Shown here piece by piece: positions 7,024 through 16,023 of a stretch of DNA of 33,045 nt; within the stretch, counting starts at the first letter, position 1, and every line of letters starts with the position of its first letter. The translations under genes and the position numbers were made by a program. The notes under the pieces were generated by a model that saw nothing but the letters and a program-made list of their open reading frames with translations, was not told the origin of the DNA and did not search any database. The stretch comes from Pseudomonadota bacterium (GTDB lineage Bacteria > Pseudomonadota > Gammaproteobacteria > Burkholderiales > Burkholderiaceae_C), in NCBI GenBank assembly GCA_018241325.1, contig JAFEEB010000019.1:95779-128823 (forward strand), written 5' to 3'.

Positions 7024-8271
7024 TCAGGCCGCGCCGTACATGAATTTCCGCGACCGGGGCAGGCTGGTGGCGCTTTGCCCCGCGCGGCGGCACAGCACCT
7101 GAAACAGCGAGATCTCGTCGTGCTCGAAGGCCCACTGGCAGCCCACCAGGTACATGCGCCAGATGCGCCAGGTGCGCTCGTCCACCAGGCTCTTCAAGTA
7201 CTCGCCCTTGGCCTCGAAGCGCTCGCTCCAGCACTGCAGCGTGCGCGCGTAGTGGCGGCGCAGGCTTTCGGCGTCCACCGGCTCCAGGCCGCCGCGCTGC
7301 AGGGTGGACATGATGGTGCTGACGTGCGGCAGCTCGCCGTGCGGAAACACGTAGCGCTCGATGAAGGTGCCCCCGCCGTGGCTGGTCTCGCCGTTGTCGG
7401 CGTCGGTGGAGGTGATGCCGTGGTTCAGCGCCCAGCCATCCGGCGCCAGGCGGTCGTGGATGATGCGAAAGTAGGGCTCCAGGTTCTTCAGCCCCACGTG
7501 CTCGCACATGCCCACGCTGGTGATGCGGTCGAACGTGCCTTGCACGTCGCGGTAGTCCTGCAGGCGGATCTCGATGCGATCGGCCAAGCCGGCGGCTCGC
7601 ACCCGTTCGGTGGCCAGGTCGAACTGGTTTTGCGACAGCGTGATGCCCACGCACTGGGCGCCCCATTTTTGCGCCGCGCGCAGCACCAGGCCGCCCCAGC
7701 CGCAGCCGATGTCCAGCAGGCGCTGGCCGGGCTCGATGCGCAGCTTGGTCAGGATGTGGTCGATTTTTTTCTCCTGCGCCACGGCCAGCGTCTCGTCGCC
7801 GTTTTCGAAGTACGCGCACGAATACAGCATGGCCGGGTCCAGCCACTGGGCGTAGAAGGCGTTGGACACGTCGTAGTGGTAGTGGATCGCGCCGCGGTCC
7901 TCGGCCTTGCTGTGGTGCTGGGTTTGCACCACCCGGCGCACGATGCGCCCGGCCCAGCCCGGCGTGCTGCTGCTGGCGCCCGAGGCGGCCAGCCGGTGCG
8001 CGATGTCGATGATGTCCTGCACCGTGCCCGTGACGTCCAGGTGGCCTTCGACGTAGGCCTCGCCCAGGCTGTTGAGCGAGGGGGTGAGCAGCGCCGCCGC
8101 GCCCTTGGCGTCCTGCACGTCCAGTGTCACGCGCGCCTGGTCGAACTGCCCCAGTTTCAAACCCGCTCCTCCCTTCCAGCGCACCAGGACGGGCACATCC
8201 AGGTGCGTGCGCAGGTGGTCGGCCCAGTGCTTGAGGGATGCATCGACAGCGGAAGAGGGTGACCAGATCAT
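7024..8271 (-). CDS. cfa: Cyclopropane-fatty-acyl-phospholipid synthase
   Basis: A 415-residue SAM-dependent enzyme that methylenates the cis double bond of unsaturated acyl chains in membrane phospholipids. YHYDVSNAFYAQWLDPAMLY (residues 131-150) is the strongly conserved family segment; LDIGCGWGGLVLRAA (186-200) is the SAM-binding motif I; TLSQNQ (211-216) and SVGMCEHVG follow; and the C-terminal RMYLVGCQWAFEHDEISLFQ block carries the conserved Cys and Glu-rich region. The ATG used here is preceded by AAGGAG with 9 nt spacing, which decides against an upstream in-frame start. The gene diverges from dsbD with 214 bp between them, and ends 30 bp from the convergent DUF411 gene with no clear terminator. 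Confidence 0.93.
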   Translation of the reverse strand: MIWSPSSAVDASLKHWADHLRTHLDVPVLVRWKGGAGLKLGQFDQARVTLDVQDAKGAAALLTPSLNSLGEAYVEGHLDVTGTVQDIIDIAHRLAASGASSSTPGWAGRIVRRVVQTQHHSKAEDRGAIHYHYDVSNAFYAQWLDPAMLYSCAYFENGDETLAVAQEKKIDHILTKLRIEPGQRLLDIGCGWGGLVLRAAQKWGAQCVGITLSQNQFDLATERVRAAGLADRIEIRLQDYRDVQGTFDRITSVGMCEHVGLKNLEPYFRIIHDRLAPDGWALNHGITSTDADNGETSHGGGTFIERYVFPHGELPHVSTIMSTLQRGGLEPVDAESLRRHYARTLQCWSERFEAKGEYLKSLVDERTWRIWRMYLVGCQWAFEHDEISLFQVLCRRAGQSATSLPRSRKFMYGAA

Positions 8272-8485
8272 CGTGCGTGGACTCCTTCGCGGGCGGTGTC
8301 GGCGCGCCCGGTCGGATCGTGGGCGCATCACCGCAGGTTTCAGACGAGCCCAAAATTACCATGCTTGCGCGACATTTGCAGTCGGACGTCACCGACAATG
8401 GCGGCACGCGGTGTGCGCAGGCGCCGCCGCGTGCGGAACCTTGGCGCCTTCGCGCGCTCTGACCCCATTGCCCTTGACTTGCCCC

Positions 8486-10705
8486 ATGTCCGTTTTGCGA
8501 TCGATTGCCCGGGTTTTGTTTGCTACAATTATTGTAGCTGTCGGCGCTTTACCCATAGGCGCTACAGCCCAGATCGGCCAAAAATCCGAGATGCACACCG
8601 AGCAGGTGCAGGCGCGCCTGCTGGCCTGGGCGCCGCAGGGTGTTCCCAGCGGCGCGCAGGCCACGGGCCAGCCGGGCACCGTCTGGGTGGGCCTGCAGCT
8701 CACGCATCAGCCGCACTGGCACACCTACTGGAAGAACTCGGGCGACTCGGGCCTGCCCACCGAGCTGCAATGGACGCTGCCGCCCGGCGTGATGGCCGGC
8801 GACATCGCCTGGCCGGTCCCCAAGAAAATCCCCATCGGCACCCTGGCCAACTATGGCTACGAGGGCACGGTGCTGCTGCCGGTGCCGCTCATCGTCACGC
8901 CCGAATACAAGCCCGGCCCGCTGGTGGACGCCATGGACATCGGCCTGAAGGCCAACTGGCTGGTGTGCCGCCAGGAGTGCATTCCGCAAGAAGGCGAGAT
9001 GACCCTGCGCCTGCCGCTGCGCAGCTCCACCGCGCTGGACGGTGCGGCCTTCGAGGCGGCGCTGAAGGCCCAGCCCACCGATTTGAATGGCGCGCAGGCC
9101 GTGCAGGTCGCCGGAGAACGGCTGCACCTGCGCGTGTCGGGGCTGCCTGAATCGGCGCGCGGCCAGACGCTGGAGCTGTTCCCGGAGACGCCCAACGTCG
9201 TGCTGACCGCCGCCACCATGGGCGACGCACCGGGTCCCCGCACCTGGGTGCAGCGCTGGGACGGCGCGGTGTGGACGGCCGACGTGCCGCTCTCGCCCGA
9301 GCGCGCCGACAGCCCGGCCGCGATGGCCTTTGTCCTGGCGGCCGGCTCACGGGGCTGGCGCCTGGACGCGCCGGTCACCGGCGCCTGGCCCGCCCTGGCG
9401 CCGGTGACCGGCATGTCCCCGGCGCTGGAGGCGGCGCTGTCCGCCAACGCCGCAGCCCGGGCGCTGCCAGCGCCACCGCAAGCCGTGCCGGTGGGCACCT
9501 TCGCCTGGGCGCTGCTGGGTGCCTTGCTGGGTGGGCTGGTGCTCAACCTCATGCCCTGCGTGTTTCCCATCCTGGCCATCAAGGTGCTGGGCTTTGCGCA
9601 GCACGGCGACGACCGGCGCGCGCATCGCGTCAGCGGCCTGGCCTACAGCGCCGGCGTGGTGCTGTCCTTTCTGGCGCTGGGCGCGCTGATGCTGGCGCTG
9701 CGCGCGGCCGGCCAGCAGCTGGGCTGGGGCTTTCAGCTGCAGTCGCCCGCGGTGGTGGCGCTGCTCGCGACCTTGTTCACGGTCATCGGCCTGAACCTGG
9801 CCGGGGTGTTCGAGTTTGGCCAGTTCCTGCCCAGTCGCGTCGCCACGCTGGAGCTTCGCCATCCGGCGCTCAATGCCGGGCTGTCCGGCGTGCTGGCGGT
9901 GGCCGTGGCCTCGCCCTGCACGGCGCCTTTCATGGGCGCCTCGCTGGGCCTGGCCGTCGGTTTGCCGCCCGCGCAGGCACTGGCCGTTTTTGCCGCCATC
10001 GGCGCCGGCATGGCCCTGCCCTATCTGGCCGCCAGCTGGTGGCCGGCGGTGGCGCGCGCACTGCCCCGGCCCGGCGCGTGGATGGAGGTGTTCAAGAAGT
10101 TCATGGCCTTCCCCATGTTCGGCACCGCCGTGTGGCTTTTGTGGGTGCTGGGCCAGCAAAGCGGCATCGACGGCGCGGCGGCCCTGCTGGCGTTGCTGGT
10201 GTTGCTGGCCTTTGCGCTGTGGGCGCTGGGCCTGGCCGGGCGCGCGCGCTGGGTCGTGGGCGTGCTGGCGGCCGTGCTGGTGGTGCTGGCGCTGCCCGGC
10301 CTGGCCCCCCACGTCGTCGCGCCCCCGCCGCCGACCACCGCGGGCAGCGCGCAAGCGGGCGAACGCTGGCAGCCCTGGTCAGCCGCCCGCGTGCAGGCGC
10401 TGCTGGCCGAGGGCAAGCCGGTGTTCGTCGACTACACCGCTGCCTGGTGCGTGACCTGCCAGTACAACAAGAAGACGACCTTGGCCAACACCGAGCTGCT
10501 GGCCGCCATGGATGCCGCCCGCGTGCAAACCTTGCGCGCCGACTGGACGCGCCGCGACGCCGCCATCAACGCCGAGCTGCAAAAACTGGGCCGCAGCGGC
10601 GTGCCGGTGTATGTGCTGCTGGCGCCGGGGCAGGCGCCGGTGGTGTTTTCCGAGGTGCTGAGTGCGGCCGATGTCAAGGACGCGCTGGCGGCACTGAAGT
10701 CGTAG
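8486..10705 (+). CDS. dsbD: Protein-disulfide reductase DsbD, ScsB-like N-terminal domain
   Basis: A 739-residue inner-membrane thiol transporter that passes electrons from cytoplasmic thioredoxin to periplasmic thiol proteins. Signal peptide: residues 1-29, most of it encoded by an R58 repeat copy. The periplasmic N-domain (about 35-320) has HWHTYWKNSGDSGLPTELQW and a Cys161-x3-Cys165 pair (VCRQEC), which is the ScsB type rather than classical E. coli DsbD alpha. The membrane core of about eight helices contains NLMPCVFPI (Cys358) and ASPCTAPF (Cys478), the redox pair of the DsbD/CcdA fold. The C-terminal thioredoxin-like domain has AAWCVTCQYNKK (Cys655, Cys658). The assigned ATG gives a complete signal peptide. 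A 431-bp block of repeats follows before the convergent ohr gene. Partners are not encoded in the window. Confidence 0.92.
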   Translation: MSVLRSIARVLFATIIVAVGALPIGATAQIGQKSEMHTEQVQARLLAWAPQGVPSGAQATGQPGTVWVGLQLTHQPHWHTYWKNSGDSGLPTELQWTLPPGVMAGDIAWPVPKKIPIGTLANYGYEGTVLLPVPLIVTPEYKPGPLVDAMDIGLKANWLVCRQECIPQEGEMTLRLPLRSSTALDGAAFEAALKAQPTDLNGAQAVQVAGERLHLRVSGLPESARGQTLELFPETPNVVLTAATMGDAPGPRTWVQRWDGAVWTADVPLSPERADSPAAMAFVLAAGSRGWRLDAPVTGAWPALAPVTGMSPALEAALSANAAARALPAPPQAVPVGTFAWALLGALLGGLVLNLMPCVFPILAIKVLGFAQHGDDRRAHRVSGLAYSAGVVLSFLALGALMLALRAAGQQLGWGFQLQSPAVVALLATLFTVIGLNLAGVFEFGQFLPSRVATLELRHPALNAGLSGVLAVAVASPCTAPFMGASLGLAVGLPPAQALAVFAAIGAGMALPYLAASWWPAVARALPRPGAWMEVFKKFMAFPMFGTAVWLLWVLGQQSGIDGAAALLALLVLLAFALWALGLAGRARWVVGVLAAVLVVLALPGLAPHVVAPPPPTTAGSAQAGERWQPWSAARVQALLAEGKPVFVDYTAAWCVTCQYNKKTTLANTELLAAMDAARVQTLRADWTRRDAAINAELQKLGRSGVPVYVLLAPGQAPVVFSEVLSAADVKDALAALKS
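8524..8581 (+). repeat. R58 dispersed repeat, copy encoding the DsbD signal peptide
   Basis: This copy aligns over 58 nt without gaps to 32642-32699 with 39 identities by hand count, including GCGCTTT, GGCGCTACAGCC and GGCCAA. It covers dsbD codons 13-32, so the hydrophobic core and the signal-peptidase region (AVGALPIGATAQIG) are repeat-encoded. The sequence GCTACAAT-T-ATTGTAGC, overlapping its left end, forms a perfect 8-bp palindrome. Confidence 0.75.
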
Positions 10706-10760
10706 CGCCGGCCGCGGCATCCCGGTCATCCGTGACGCCGGGTGCCAACCGCCGGCCATG

Positions 10761-10821
10761 AACCCCAAAGAGCCGAACGGCCGCGGAGCAGGCCAAGTGA
10801 GCGATCGCCGTGGCCGGGGCC
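10761..10821 (+). repeat. Dispersed ~61-nt GC-rich repeat, copy 2 of 2
   Basis: Partner of 4539-4599, sharing GGCCGCGGAGCAGGCC and CCGTGGCCGGG exactly in an ungapped alignment. It begins 55 bp after the dsbD stop and is the first of three repeat units filling the 10706-11136 gap between dsbD and the convergent ohr gene. No coding content seen. Confidence 0.6.
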
Positions 10822-10856
10822 TCTCGGGTCTCTGGCGATGCCCCGGCGAGCGGGCT

Positions 10857-11019
10857 GAGAGGCTGAGAGTCTTTTGTTCATGCCCGCTGATCACGCCCAA
10901 ACGCACCCACTCGGCGTTGCAAATGCTCGCCGTAGCCCGAGCTACGACTGCGCTTTGCGCCTTGATTGGGCGCGTTTGGACGCGCTCCTCGGGCACGCTC
11001 AAAAAACTCTCAGCCTCTG
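10857..11019. repeat. 163-bp imperfect palindrome with ~30-bp inverted ends
   Basis: The left arm (10857-10886, starting GAGAGGCTGAGAGTCTTTTG) is the inverted match of the right arm (10990-11019, whose complement starts CAGAGGCTGAGAGTTTTTTG). Both arms end inward in TGCCCG. The centre contains a nested hairpin CGTAGC-CCGA-GCTACG at 10931-10946 and further imperfect pairing outside it. It lies between convergent dsbD and ohr, so it could end transcription from both sides, or be a non-autonomous mobile element; no target duplication is obvious. Confidence 0.6.
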
Positions 11020-11130
11020 AGGTCTGCGGCTCCAGACCTGCCTGCGCAGGTCTGGACAGGCCGAAGGGCCGCCGCCTCTGGCGGCGAGCACCCGGCGCCA
11101 CATCGCGAAGCGAGTGGAGGCTGGGGGTGT
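11020..11130 (+). repeat. R156-family repeat, intergenic variant with perfect 10-bp hairpin
   Basis: It shares CTGCGGCTCC, GGACAG-CCGAAG and GCCTCTGGCGGC, in the same order and spacing, with the copies inside the carboxylase alpha and acyl-CoA dehydrogenase genes. The hairpin at 11032-11055 is CCAGACCTGC-CTGC-GCAGGTCTGG, a perfect 10-bp stem with a 4-nt loop. The left end of the full element is missing, replaced by the palindrome at 10857-11019. The right end (GGCTGGGGGTGTTTTG) resembles the AGCGTGGGGGCA end of other copies and stops just before the ohr stop codon. Confidence 0.7.
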
Positions 11131-11136
11131 TTTGTT

Positions 11137-11556
11137 TCAGACCACGGTCAGCGTGACCTCGATGTTGCCGCGCGTGGCGTTGGAGTAGGGGCACACCTGG
11201 TGCGCGGCCTGCACCAGTTGCTCGGCGGCGGCGCGCTCCATGCCGGGCAGGCTGATGCGCATGCGCACCGCGATGCCGAAGGCGTTGGGGATCGGTCCCA
11301 GGTCCACTTCGGCGTCGATGGACAGGTCGGCCGGCAGCGCCGTCTTGGTGCGGCCCGCCACGGCCTTCATCGCACCGATGAAGCAGGCCGAATAGCCGGC
11401 CGCAAACAACTGCTCGGGGTTGGTGCCGGTGCCGCTGGTGCCGGGCGAGCTGAGCTTGACGTCCAGCCGGCCGTCGTCGGTGCGCGAGGCGCCGTCGCGC
11501 CCGCCGGTGGTGTGGGCGTGGGCGGTGTAGAGAACCTTGTCGAGTCGGGTGGGCAT
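11137..11556 (-). CDS. ohr: Organic hydroperoxide resistance protein (Ohr subgroup of OsmC family)
   Basis: A 139-residue thiol peroxidase that reduces organic and fatty-acid hydroperoxides in the cytoplasm, usually with lipoylated protein as reductant. [11 protein letters not shown] holds the peroxidatic Cys58, and [12 protein letters not shown] holds the resolving Cys122; both motifs are those of Ohr rather than OsmC proper. The N-terminal [22 protein letters not shown] is the standard Ohr beginning. The ATG is preceded by AAAGGAAAGG, a good ribosome-binding site, so an ATG 11 codons upstream is not used here. No ohrR-type regulator is adjacent. The crotonase gene lies 90 bp upstream on the same strand. 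Confidence 0.93.
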   Translation of the reverse strand: MPTRLDKVLYTAHAHTTGGRDGASRTDDGRLDVKLSSPGTSGTGTNPEQLFAAGYSACFIGAMKAVAGRTKTALPADLSIDAEVDLGPIPNAFGIAVRMRISLPGMERAAAEQLVQAAHQVCPYSNATRGNIEVTLTVV

Positions 11557-11646
11557 GGCCTTTCCTTTGGGGAGCGTTGCGAAAGACATGCATCATGCCT
11601 GCGATCGGGATCGGCTGCCGCAGCCGCGCGCTGGCCGCGGCAGGCG

Positions 11647-12465
<819 letters not shown>

Positions 12466-12480
12466 CGGACGGGGTCGGGT

Positions 12481-12496
12481 TGAGTGAAGACACTCA
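12481..12496. promoter_or_regulatory. Short inverted repeat between the two beta-oxidation genes
   Basis: TGAGTG-AAGA-CACTCA is a perfect 6-bp inverted repeat with a 4-nt loop, 16 bp upstream of the crotonase ATG on the minus strand. It could be an operator or a small hairpin. No T-tract follows on either side, so it is not a convincing terminator. Confidence 0.3.
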
Positions 12497-12582
12497 GCTT
12501 ATCCAGTCATGCGCATGCCCGCCGTCGCCTTGGTGCCACGCGGGCCTTTCTTGTTGTGCCATGCCCCGGGGCGCGAACACCT

Positions 12583-13431
12583 TCAGTAGTGGTACACCCC
12601 GCGCCCGGTCTTGCGTCCCAGGTGGCCGGCGGCCACGTATTCGCGCAGCAGGGGGCAGGGGCGGTACTTGCTGTCGCCGAACTGCTCCAGGTACACCTCC
12701 ATCACCGCCAGGCACACGTCCAGGCCCACCATGTCGGCCAGGGCCAGCGGGCCGATCGGGTGGTTGCAGCCCAGGCGCATGCCGGCGTCGATGTCCTCGG
12801 GCGTGGCCAGGCCTTCGGCCAGCACGAAGAAGGCCTCGTTGATCATCGGCACCAGGATGCGGTTGACGACGAAGCCGGGCGCGTTCTTGACGGTGATGGG
12901 CGACTTGCCCAGGCGCACCGCCAGCTCCTTGACGGCGTCGTGCGTGGCGTCGCTGGTCTGCAGGCCGCGGATGATCTCCACCAGCGCCATCATGGGCACG
13001 GGGTTGAAGAAGTGCATGCCGACGAAGCGGTCGGGGCGCTGGGTGGCGGCCGCCAGCTGCGTGATCGAGATCGACGAGGTGTTGGTGGCGACGATGGCCT
13101 CGGGTGCCAGCAGGCCGTCGAGCTGCTTCAGAATCTTGTTCTTCAGCTCGTGGTTCTCGGTGGCGGCCTCGATCACCAGCTGCGCGCCTTTCAGGTCGTC
13201 GTAGGACGTCGAGCCCTGGATGCGGCCCAGCGCGGCGGCTATGTCCGCTTCGGTGATCTTTTCCTTTTGCAGCAGGCGATCCAGGCTCTTGGCGATCGTG
13301 GCCAGCCCCTTGTCCACGGCGGATTGGGCGATATCGACCATGATGACGCGGATGCCCGAAACGGCGCAGGCCTGCGCGATGCCATTGCCCATGGTGCCTG
13401 CGCCCACGACGCCGACGGTGGTGATGTTCAT
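12583..13431 (-). CDS. 3-hydroxybutyryl-CoA dehydrogenase
   Basis: A 282-residue NAD-dependent 3-hydroxyacyl-CoA dehydrogenase of the short-chain (Hbd/PaaH) type, oxidising 3-hydroxyacyl-CoA to 3-ketoacyl-CoA in the cytoplasm. The Rossmann motif GVVGAGTMGNGIAQACA (residues 7-23) is followed by an Asp-ending second strand (VIMVDIAQ). The catalytic histidine is in VGMHFFNPVP with a paired Glu in EIIRG, and NTSSISIT supplies the conserved Asn/Ser segment. The C-terminal dimerisation domain has APGFVVNRILVPMINEA and HPIGPLALADMVGLD. The ATG has GGAAAA about 6 nt upstream. It is transcribed ahead of the crotonase gene on the same strand. It might serve poly-3-hydroxybutyrate, butanoate or phenylacetate metabolism; sequence alone does not decide. 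Confidence 0.93.
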   Translation of the reverse strand: MNITTVGVVGAGTMGNGIAQACAVSGIRVIMVDIAQSAVDKGLATIAKSLDRLLQKEKITEADIAAALGRIQGSTSYDDLKGAQLVIEAATENHELKNKILKQLDGLLAPEAIVATNTSSISITQLAAATQRPDRFVGMHFFNPVPMMALVEIIRGLQTSDATHDAVKELAVRLGKSPITVKNAPGFVVNRILVPMINEAFFVLAEGLATPEDIDAGMRLGCNHPIGPLALADMVGLDVCLAVMEVYLEQFGDSKYRPCPLLREYVAAGHLGRKTGRGVYHY

Positions 13432-13528
13432 AGGGTTTTCCAGTAGAGACTTGTTGACAAAACCGTCAATGGTAACGGGCGCGCGCCGGCAAAATGCCGG
13501 CCACGACAACGGTGGGGGACCCAAGCCC

Positions 13529-15106
13529 ATGGACTACGTGATCGTTGGCGCCGGCTCGGCCGGCTGCGTGCTGGCTGCGCGCCTGACCGAAGACTCGAAC
13601 GTGCAGGTGACGCTGCTGGAGGCCGGGCCGCCGGACGCGAGCGTGCTGATTCACTGCCCGGCCGGCCTGGCGCTGCTGGCCAAGATGGGGCGCGCCAACT
13701 GGGCGTTTCAGACCGTGCCGCAAGCGGGGCTGAACGGCCGGCGGGGCTATCAGCCGCGCGGCAAGGTGCTGGGCGGCTCCAGCTCGGTCAACGCCATGAT
13801 TTATGCGCGCGGCGTGCCGCAGGACTACGACGCCTGGGCGGCCGAGGGCAACATCGGCTGGTGCTGGGACGAGGTGCTGCCTTTCTTCAAGCGCGCCGAG
13901 AACAACGAGCGCGGCGCGGATGCCTGGCACGGCACGGGCGGGCCGCTGAACGTGATGGACTTGTGCGACCCCAACCCCTTTGCCCACGCCTTTGTCGAGG
14001 CCGGCGTGCAGGCCGGGCAGGTGCACAACGCGGACTTCAATGGCCGCACGCAAGAGGGCGTGGGCCTGTACCAGGTCACGCACAAGGGCGGCGAGCGCTG
14101 CTCGGTGGCCAAGGGCTACCTCACGCCCAACCGCGCGCGGCCCAACCTGCATGTGCTGACCGGCGTGCAGGCCACGCGCGTGCTGCTGGAGCAGGGGCGG
14201 GCCGTGGGCGTGGCCTATGTGCAGGATGGGCAGGAACACACCGTGCGCGCCGAGCGCGAGGTGATCCTGAGCGCCGGGGCCTTTCAGTCGCCGCAGTTGC
14301 TGATGCTTTCTGGCATCGGCCCGGCCGACCATTTGCGCCAGCACGGCATCGACGTGGCGCTGGATTTGCCCGGCGTCGGCGCCCACCTGCACGACCACCC
14401 CGACGTGGTGCAGGTGTGGGACGTGCCCGGCGCGCACGAGCTGTTCGGCCTGTCGCTGGCCGGCGCCTGGCGCACGATCGGCGACGTGCAGCGCTGGCGG
14501 CGCGAGCGGCGCGGGCCGCTGACCACCAACTTTGCCGAGGCGGGTGGCTTCATCAAGAGCGATGCGAGCGAGCCGGTGCCTGATTTGCAACTGCACTTCG
14601 TGGTCGGCAAGCTGGTCGATCACGGGCGTGCCACGGTGTTCGGCCACGGCTTTTCGTGCCACGTGTGCGTGCTGCGGCCCAAGAGCCGCGGCAGCGTGAA
14701 GCTGGCCAGCAAGGACCCGCTGGCCGCGCCCTTGATCGACCCGGCCTTCTTGCAGGAGGGCGACGACGTGCGGCGGCTCATCCAGGGCTTCAAGCAGATG
14801 CGCGCGATCCTGAGTCAACCCGCGCTGGCCAGGCACGGCGGGCGCGAGAAATCTTTTGATGTGCGCAGCGACGCCGCGATCGAGGCCTTCATCCGCCAGC
14901 ACGCCGACACCATCTACCACCCCGTGGGCAGCTGTCGCATGGGGCGCGGGCCGATGGATGTGGTGGACGAGCGGTTGCGCGTGCGCGGCGTCGCCGGTTT
15001 GCGCGTGGTGGACGCCTCGGTCATGCCCGGCGTGCCGGGGGGCAACACCAATGCGCCGGTCGTCATGGTGGCGGAGAAGGCCGCCAGCATGATCCGCCGC
15101 GCTTAA
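13529..15106 (+). CDS. GMC family oxidoreductase (choline/alcohol dehydrogenase-like)
   Basis: A 525-residue FAD-dependent glucose-methanol-choline oxidoreductase. The dinucleotide-binding motif VIVGAGSAGCVLAARL lies at residues 4-19, the second signature PRGKVLGGSSSVNAMIYARG at about 72-91, and the active-site blocks HPVGSCRMG (His464) and GGNTNAPVVM (Asn508, the His/Asn pair type) near the C-terminus. The nearest well-known relatives are AlkJ-type alcohol dehydrogenases and choline dehydrogenases. There is no export signal, so the enzyme is cytoplasmic or loosely membrane-bound. The gene diverges from the hydroxyacyl-CoA dehydrogenase gene with 97 bp between starts. The ATG is the only start that opens directly into the FAD-binding strand. 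Substrate unknown. Confidence 0.92.
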   Translation: MDYVIVGAGSAGCVLAARLTEDSNVQVTLLEAGPPDASVLIHCPAGLALLAKMGRANWAFQTVPQAGLNGRRGYQPRGKVLGGSSSVNAMIYARGVPQDYDAWAAEGNIGWCWDEVLPFFKRAENNERGADAWHGTGGPLNVMDLCDPNPFAHAFVEAGVQAGQVHNADFNGRTQEGVGLYQVTHKGGERCSVAKGYLTPNRARPNLHVLTGVQATRVLLEQGRAVGVAYVQDGQEHTVRAEREVILSAGAFQSPQLLMLSGIGPADHLRQHGIDVALDLPGVGAHLHDHPDVVQVWDVPGAHELFGLSLAGAWRTIGDVQRWRRERRGPLTTNFAEAGGFIKSDASEPVPDLQLHFVVGKLVDHGRATVFGHGFSCHVCVLRPKSRGSVKLASKDPLAAPLIDPAFLQEGDDVRRLIQGFKQMRAILSQPALARHGGREKSFDVRSDAAIEAFIRQHADTIYHPVGSCRMGRGPMDVVDERLRVRGVAGLRVVDASVMPGVPGGNTNAPVVMVAEKAASMIRRA

Positions 15107-15176
15107 GATATTTTGAGGATTGCGCTAAGCGATTTTTAGCAGCACGAAGGGCGTGTCGTTCCTACAGTCATGGTGC

Positions 15177-15195
15177 GGGGCAAATGGGTTGCCCC
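15177..15195 (+). promoter_or_regulatory. Hairpin ahead of the hemerythrin-like gene
   Basis: GGGGCAA-ATGGG-TTGCCCC forms a perfect 7-bp stem with a 5-nt loop, ending about 8 nt before the AAGGAAG ribosome-binding site of the hemerythrin-like gene. In RNA it could influence translation; as DNA it could be an operator. It is not followed by a T-tract, so it is not an intrinsic terminator for the GMC gene. Confidence 0.35.
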
Positions 15196-15215
15196 CGAGC
15201 ACCAAGGAAGCATTC

Positions 15216-15956
15216 ATGCACGTCAATCCAGAGGAAATCACGGCGCTGGCCCATGCCGAAGCGGTCGCGCCGCGCTACGACATTTACGTTCTTATCCACA
15301 AGGCATTGCGCGCCTATATGGTCGACACGCTGCTCGCCGTGGGCCAGCTTGACGTCGACGATGAGGCCGCGCTGGCGCAGGCAGCCCAGCGTGTCACGGA
15401 GCTGCTGGCGTTCTGCCGCTCTCACCTGATGCACGAGAACCATTTCATCCACCCGGCGATGGAGCGGCACGCTGCCGGCAGCAGCCAGGTTATTGCCGCC
15501 GATCATGTGGACCACGAGCGCGCCATCGACGCGCTGGGCGCCGTCGTGCAGGCGCTGGCATGCTGTCCGCCGTCGGCGCGTGGGCGGGTGGCACGGGCGC
15601 TCTACCAGCAGTTGGCACTGTTCGTGGCGCACAACTTCGAGCACATGCACCAGGAGGAAACCGCACACAACGCCGTGCTGTGGGCACACCACCGCGACGA
15701 GGAGATTGCTGCCATCGAGCGCGCAATTCACGCCAGCCTCGAACCCGATGAAGCCATGCTGTGCATGCGCTGGATGCTGCCTAACCTGGCGCCCGCCGAG
15801 CGTGCCCTGGTGCTGGCCGATCTGCGTGCCCAAGCGCCGGCGCCGGTGTTCCAGGCGGTGGTCGAGCAGGTGCGGCCGTTGTTGTCCAGCTACCAGTGGA
15901 ACCGGCTGGTCCGTGATTTGGGCGAAGTGCCGGCGTCCGCTGGCACAAGCTGTTGA
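15216..15956 (+). CDS. Hemerythrin (HHE) domain protein
   Basis: A 246-residue helical protein with the spacing of iron-ligand residues expected for a hemerythrin-like four-helix bundle: His28 (YDIYVLIHKALRAYM), His73/His76/His79 with Glu83 (MHENHFIHPAMERH), His97/His100 (DHVDHERAID), and His139/His143/His145 with Glu147-148 (VAHNFEHMHQEETAHN). Such proteins bind a di-iron centre and sense or carry oxygen or nitric oxide, or act in iron-centre repair; which applies here is not known. The last 70 residues form an extra helical tail (EPDEAMLCMRWMLPNLAP and onward). AAGGAAG lies 6 nt before the ATG. It is preceded by a stable hairpin and followed after 67 bp by the PhlG-like gene. Confidence 0.82.
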   Translation: MHVNPEEITALAHAEAVAPRYDIYVLIHKALRAYMVDTLLAVGQLDVDDEAALAQAAQRVTELLAFCRSHLMHENHFIHPAMERHAAGSSQVIAADHVDHERAIDALGAVVQALACCPPSARGRVARALYQQLALFVAHNFEHMHQEETAHNAVLWAHHRDEEIAAIERAIHASLEPDEAMLCMRWMLPNLAPAERALVLADLRAQAPAPVFQAVVEQVRPLLSSYQWNRLVRDLGEVPASAGTSC

Positions 15957-15958
15957 GT

Positions 15959-15972
15959 GAGAACTCGTTCTC
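15959..15972. promoter_or_regulatory. Small palindrome after the hemerythrin-like gene
   Basis: GAGAAC-TC-GTTCTC is a perfect 6-bp inverted repeat starting 3 bp after the stop codon and about 50 bp before the PhlG-like start. It could be a repressor operator for the downstream gene. It is too short to assign with confidence. Confidence 0.25.
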
Positions 15973-16023
15973 CAACGTCAAATGCACCTCCCCATCCCCC
16001 CAGAACGTCCTCACGCAGGTCCC

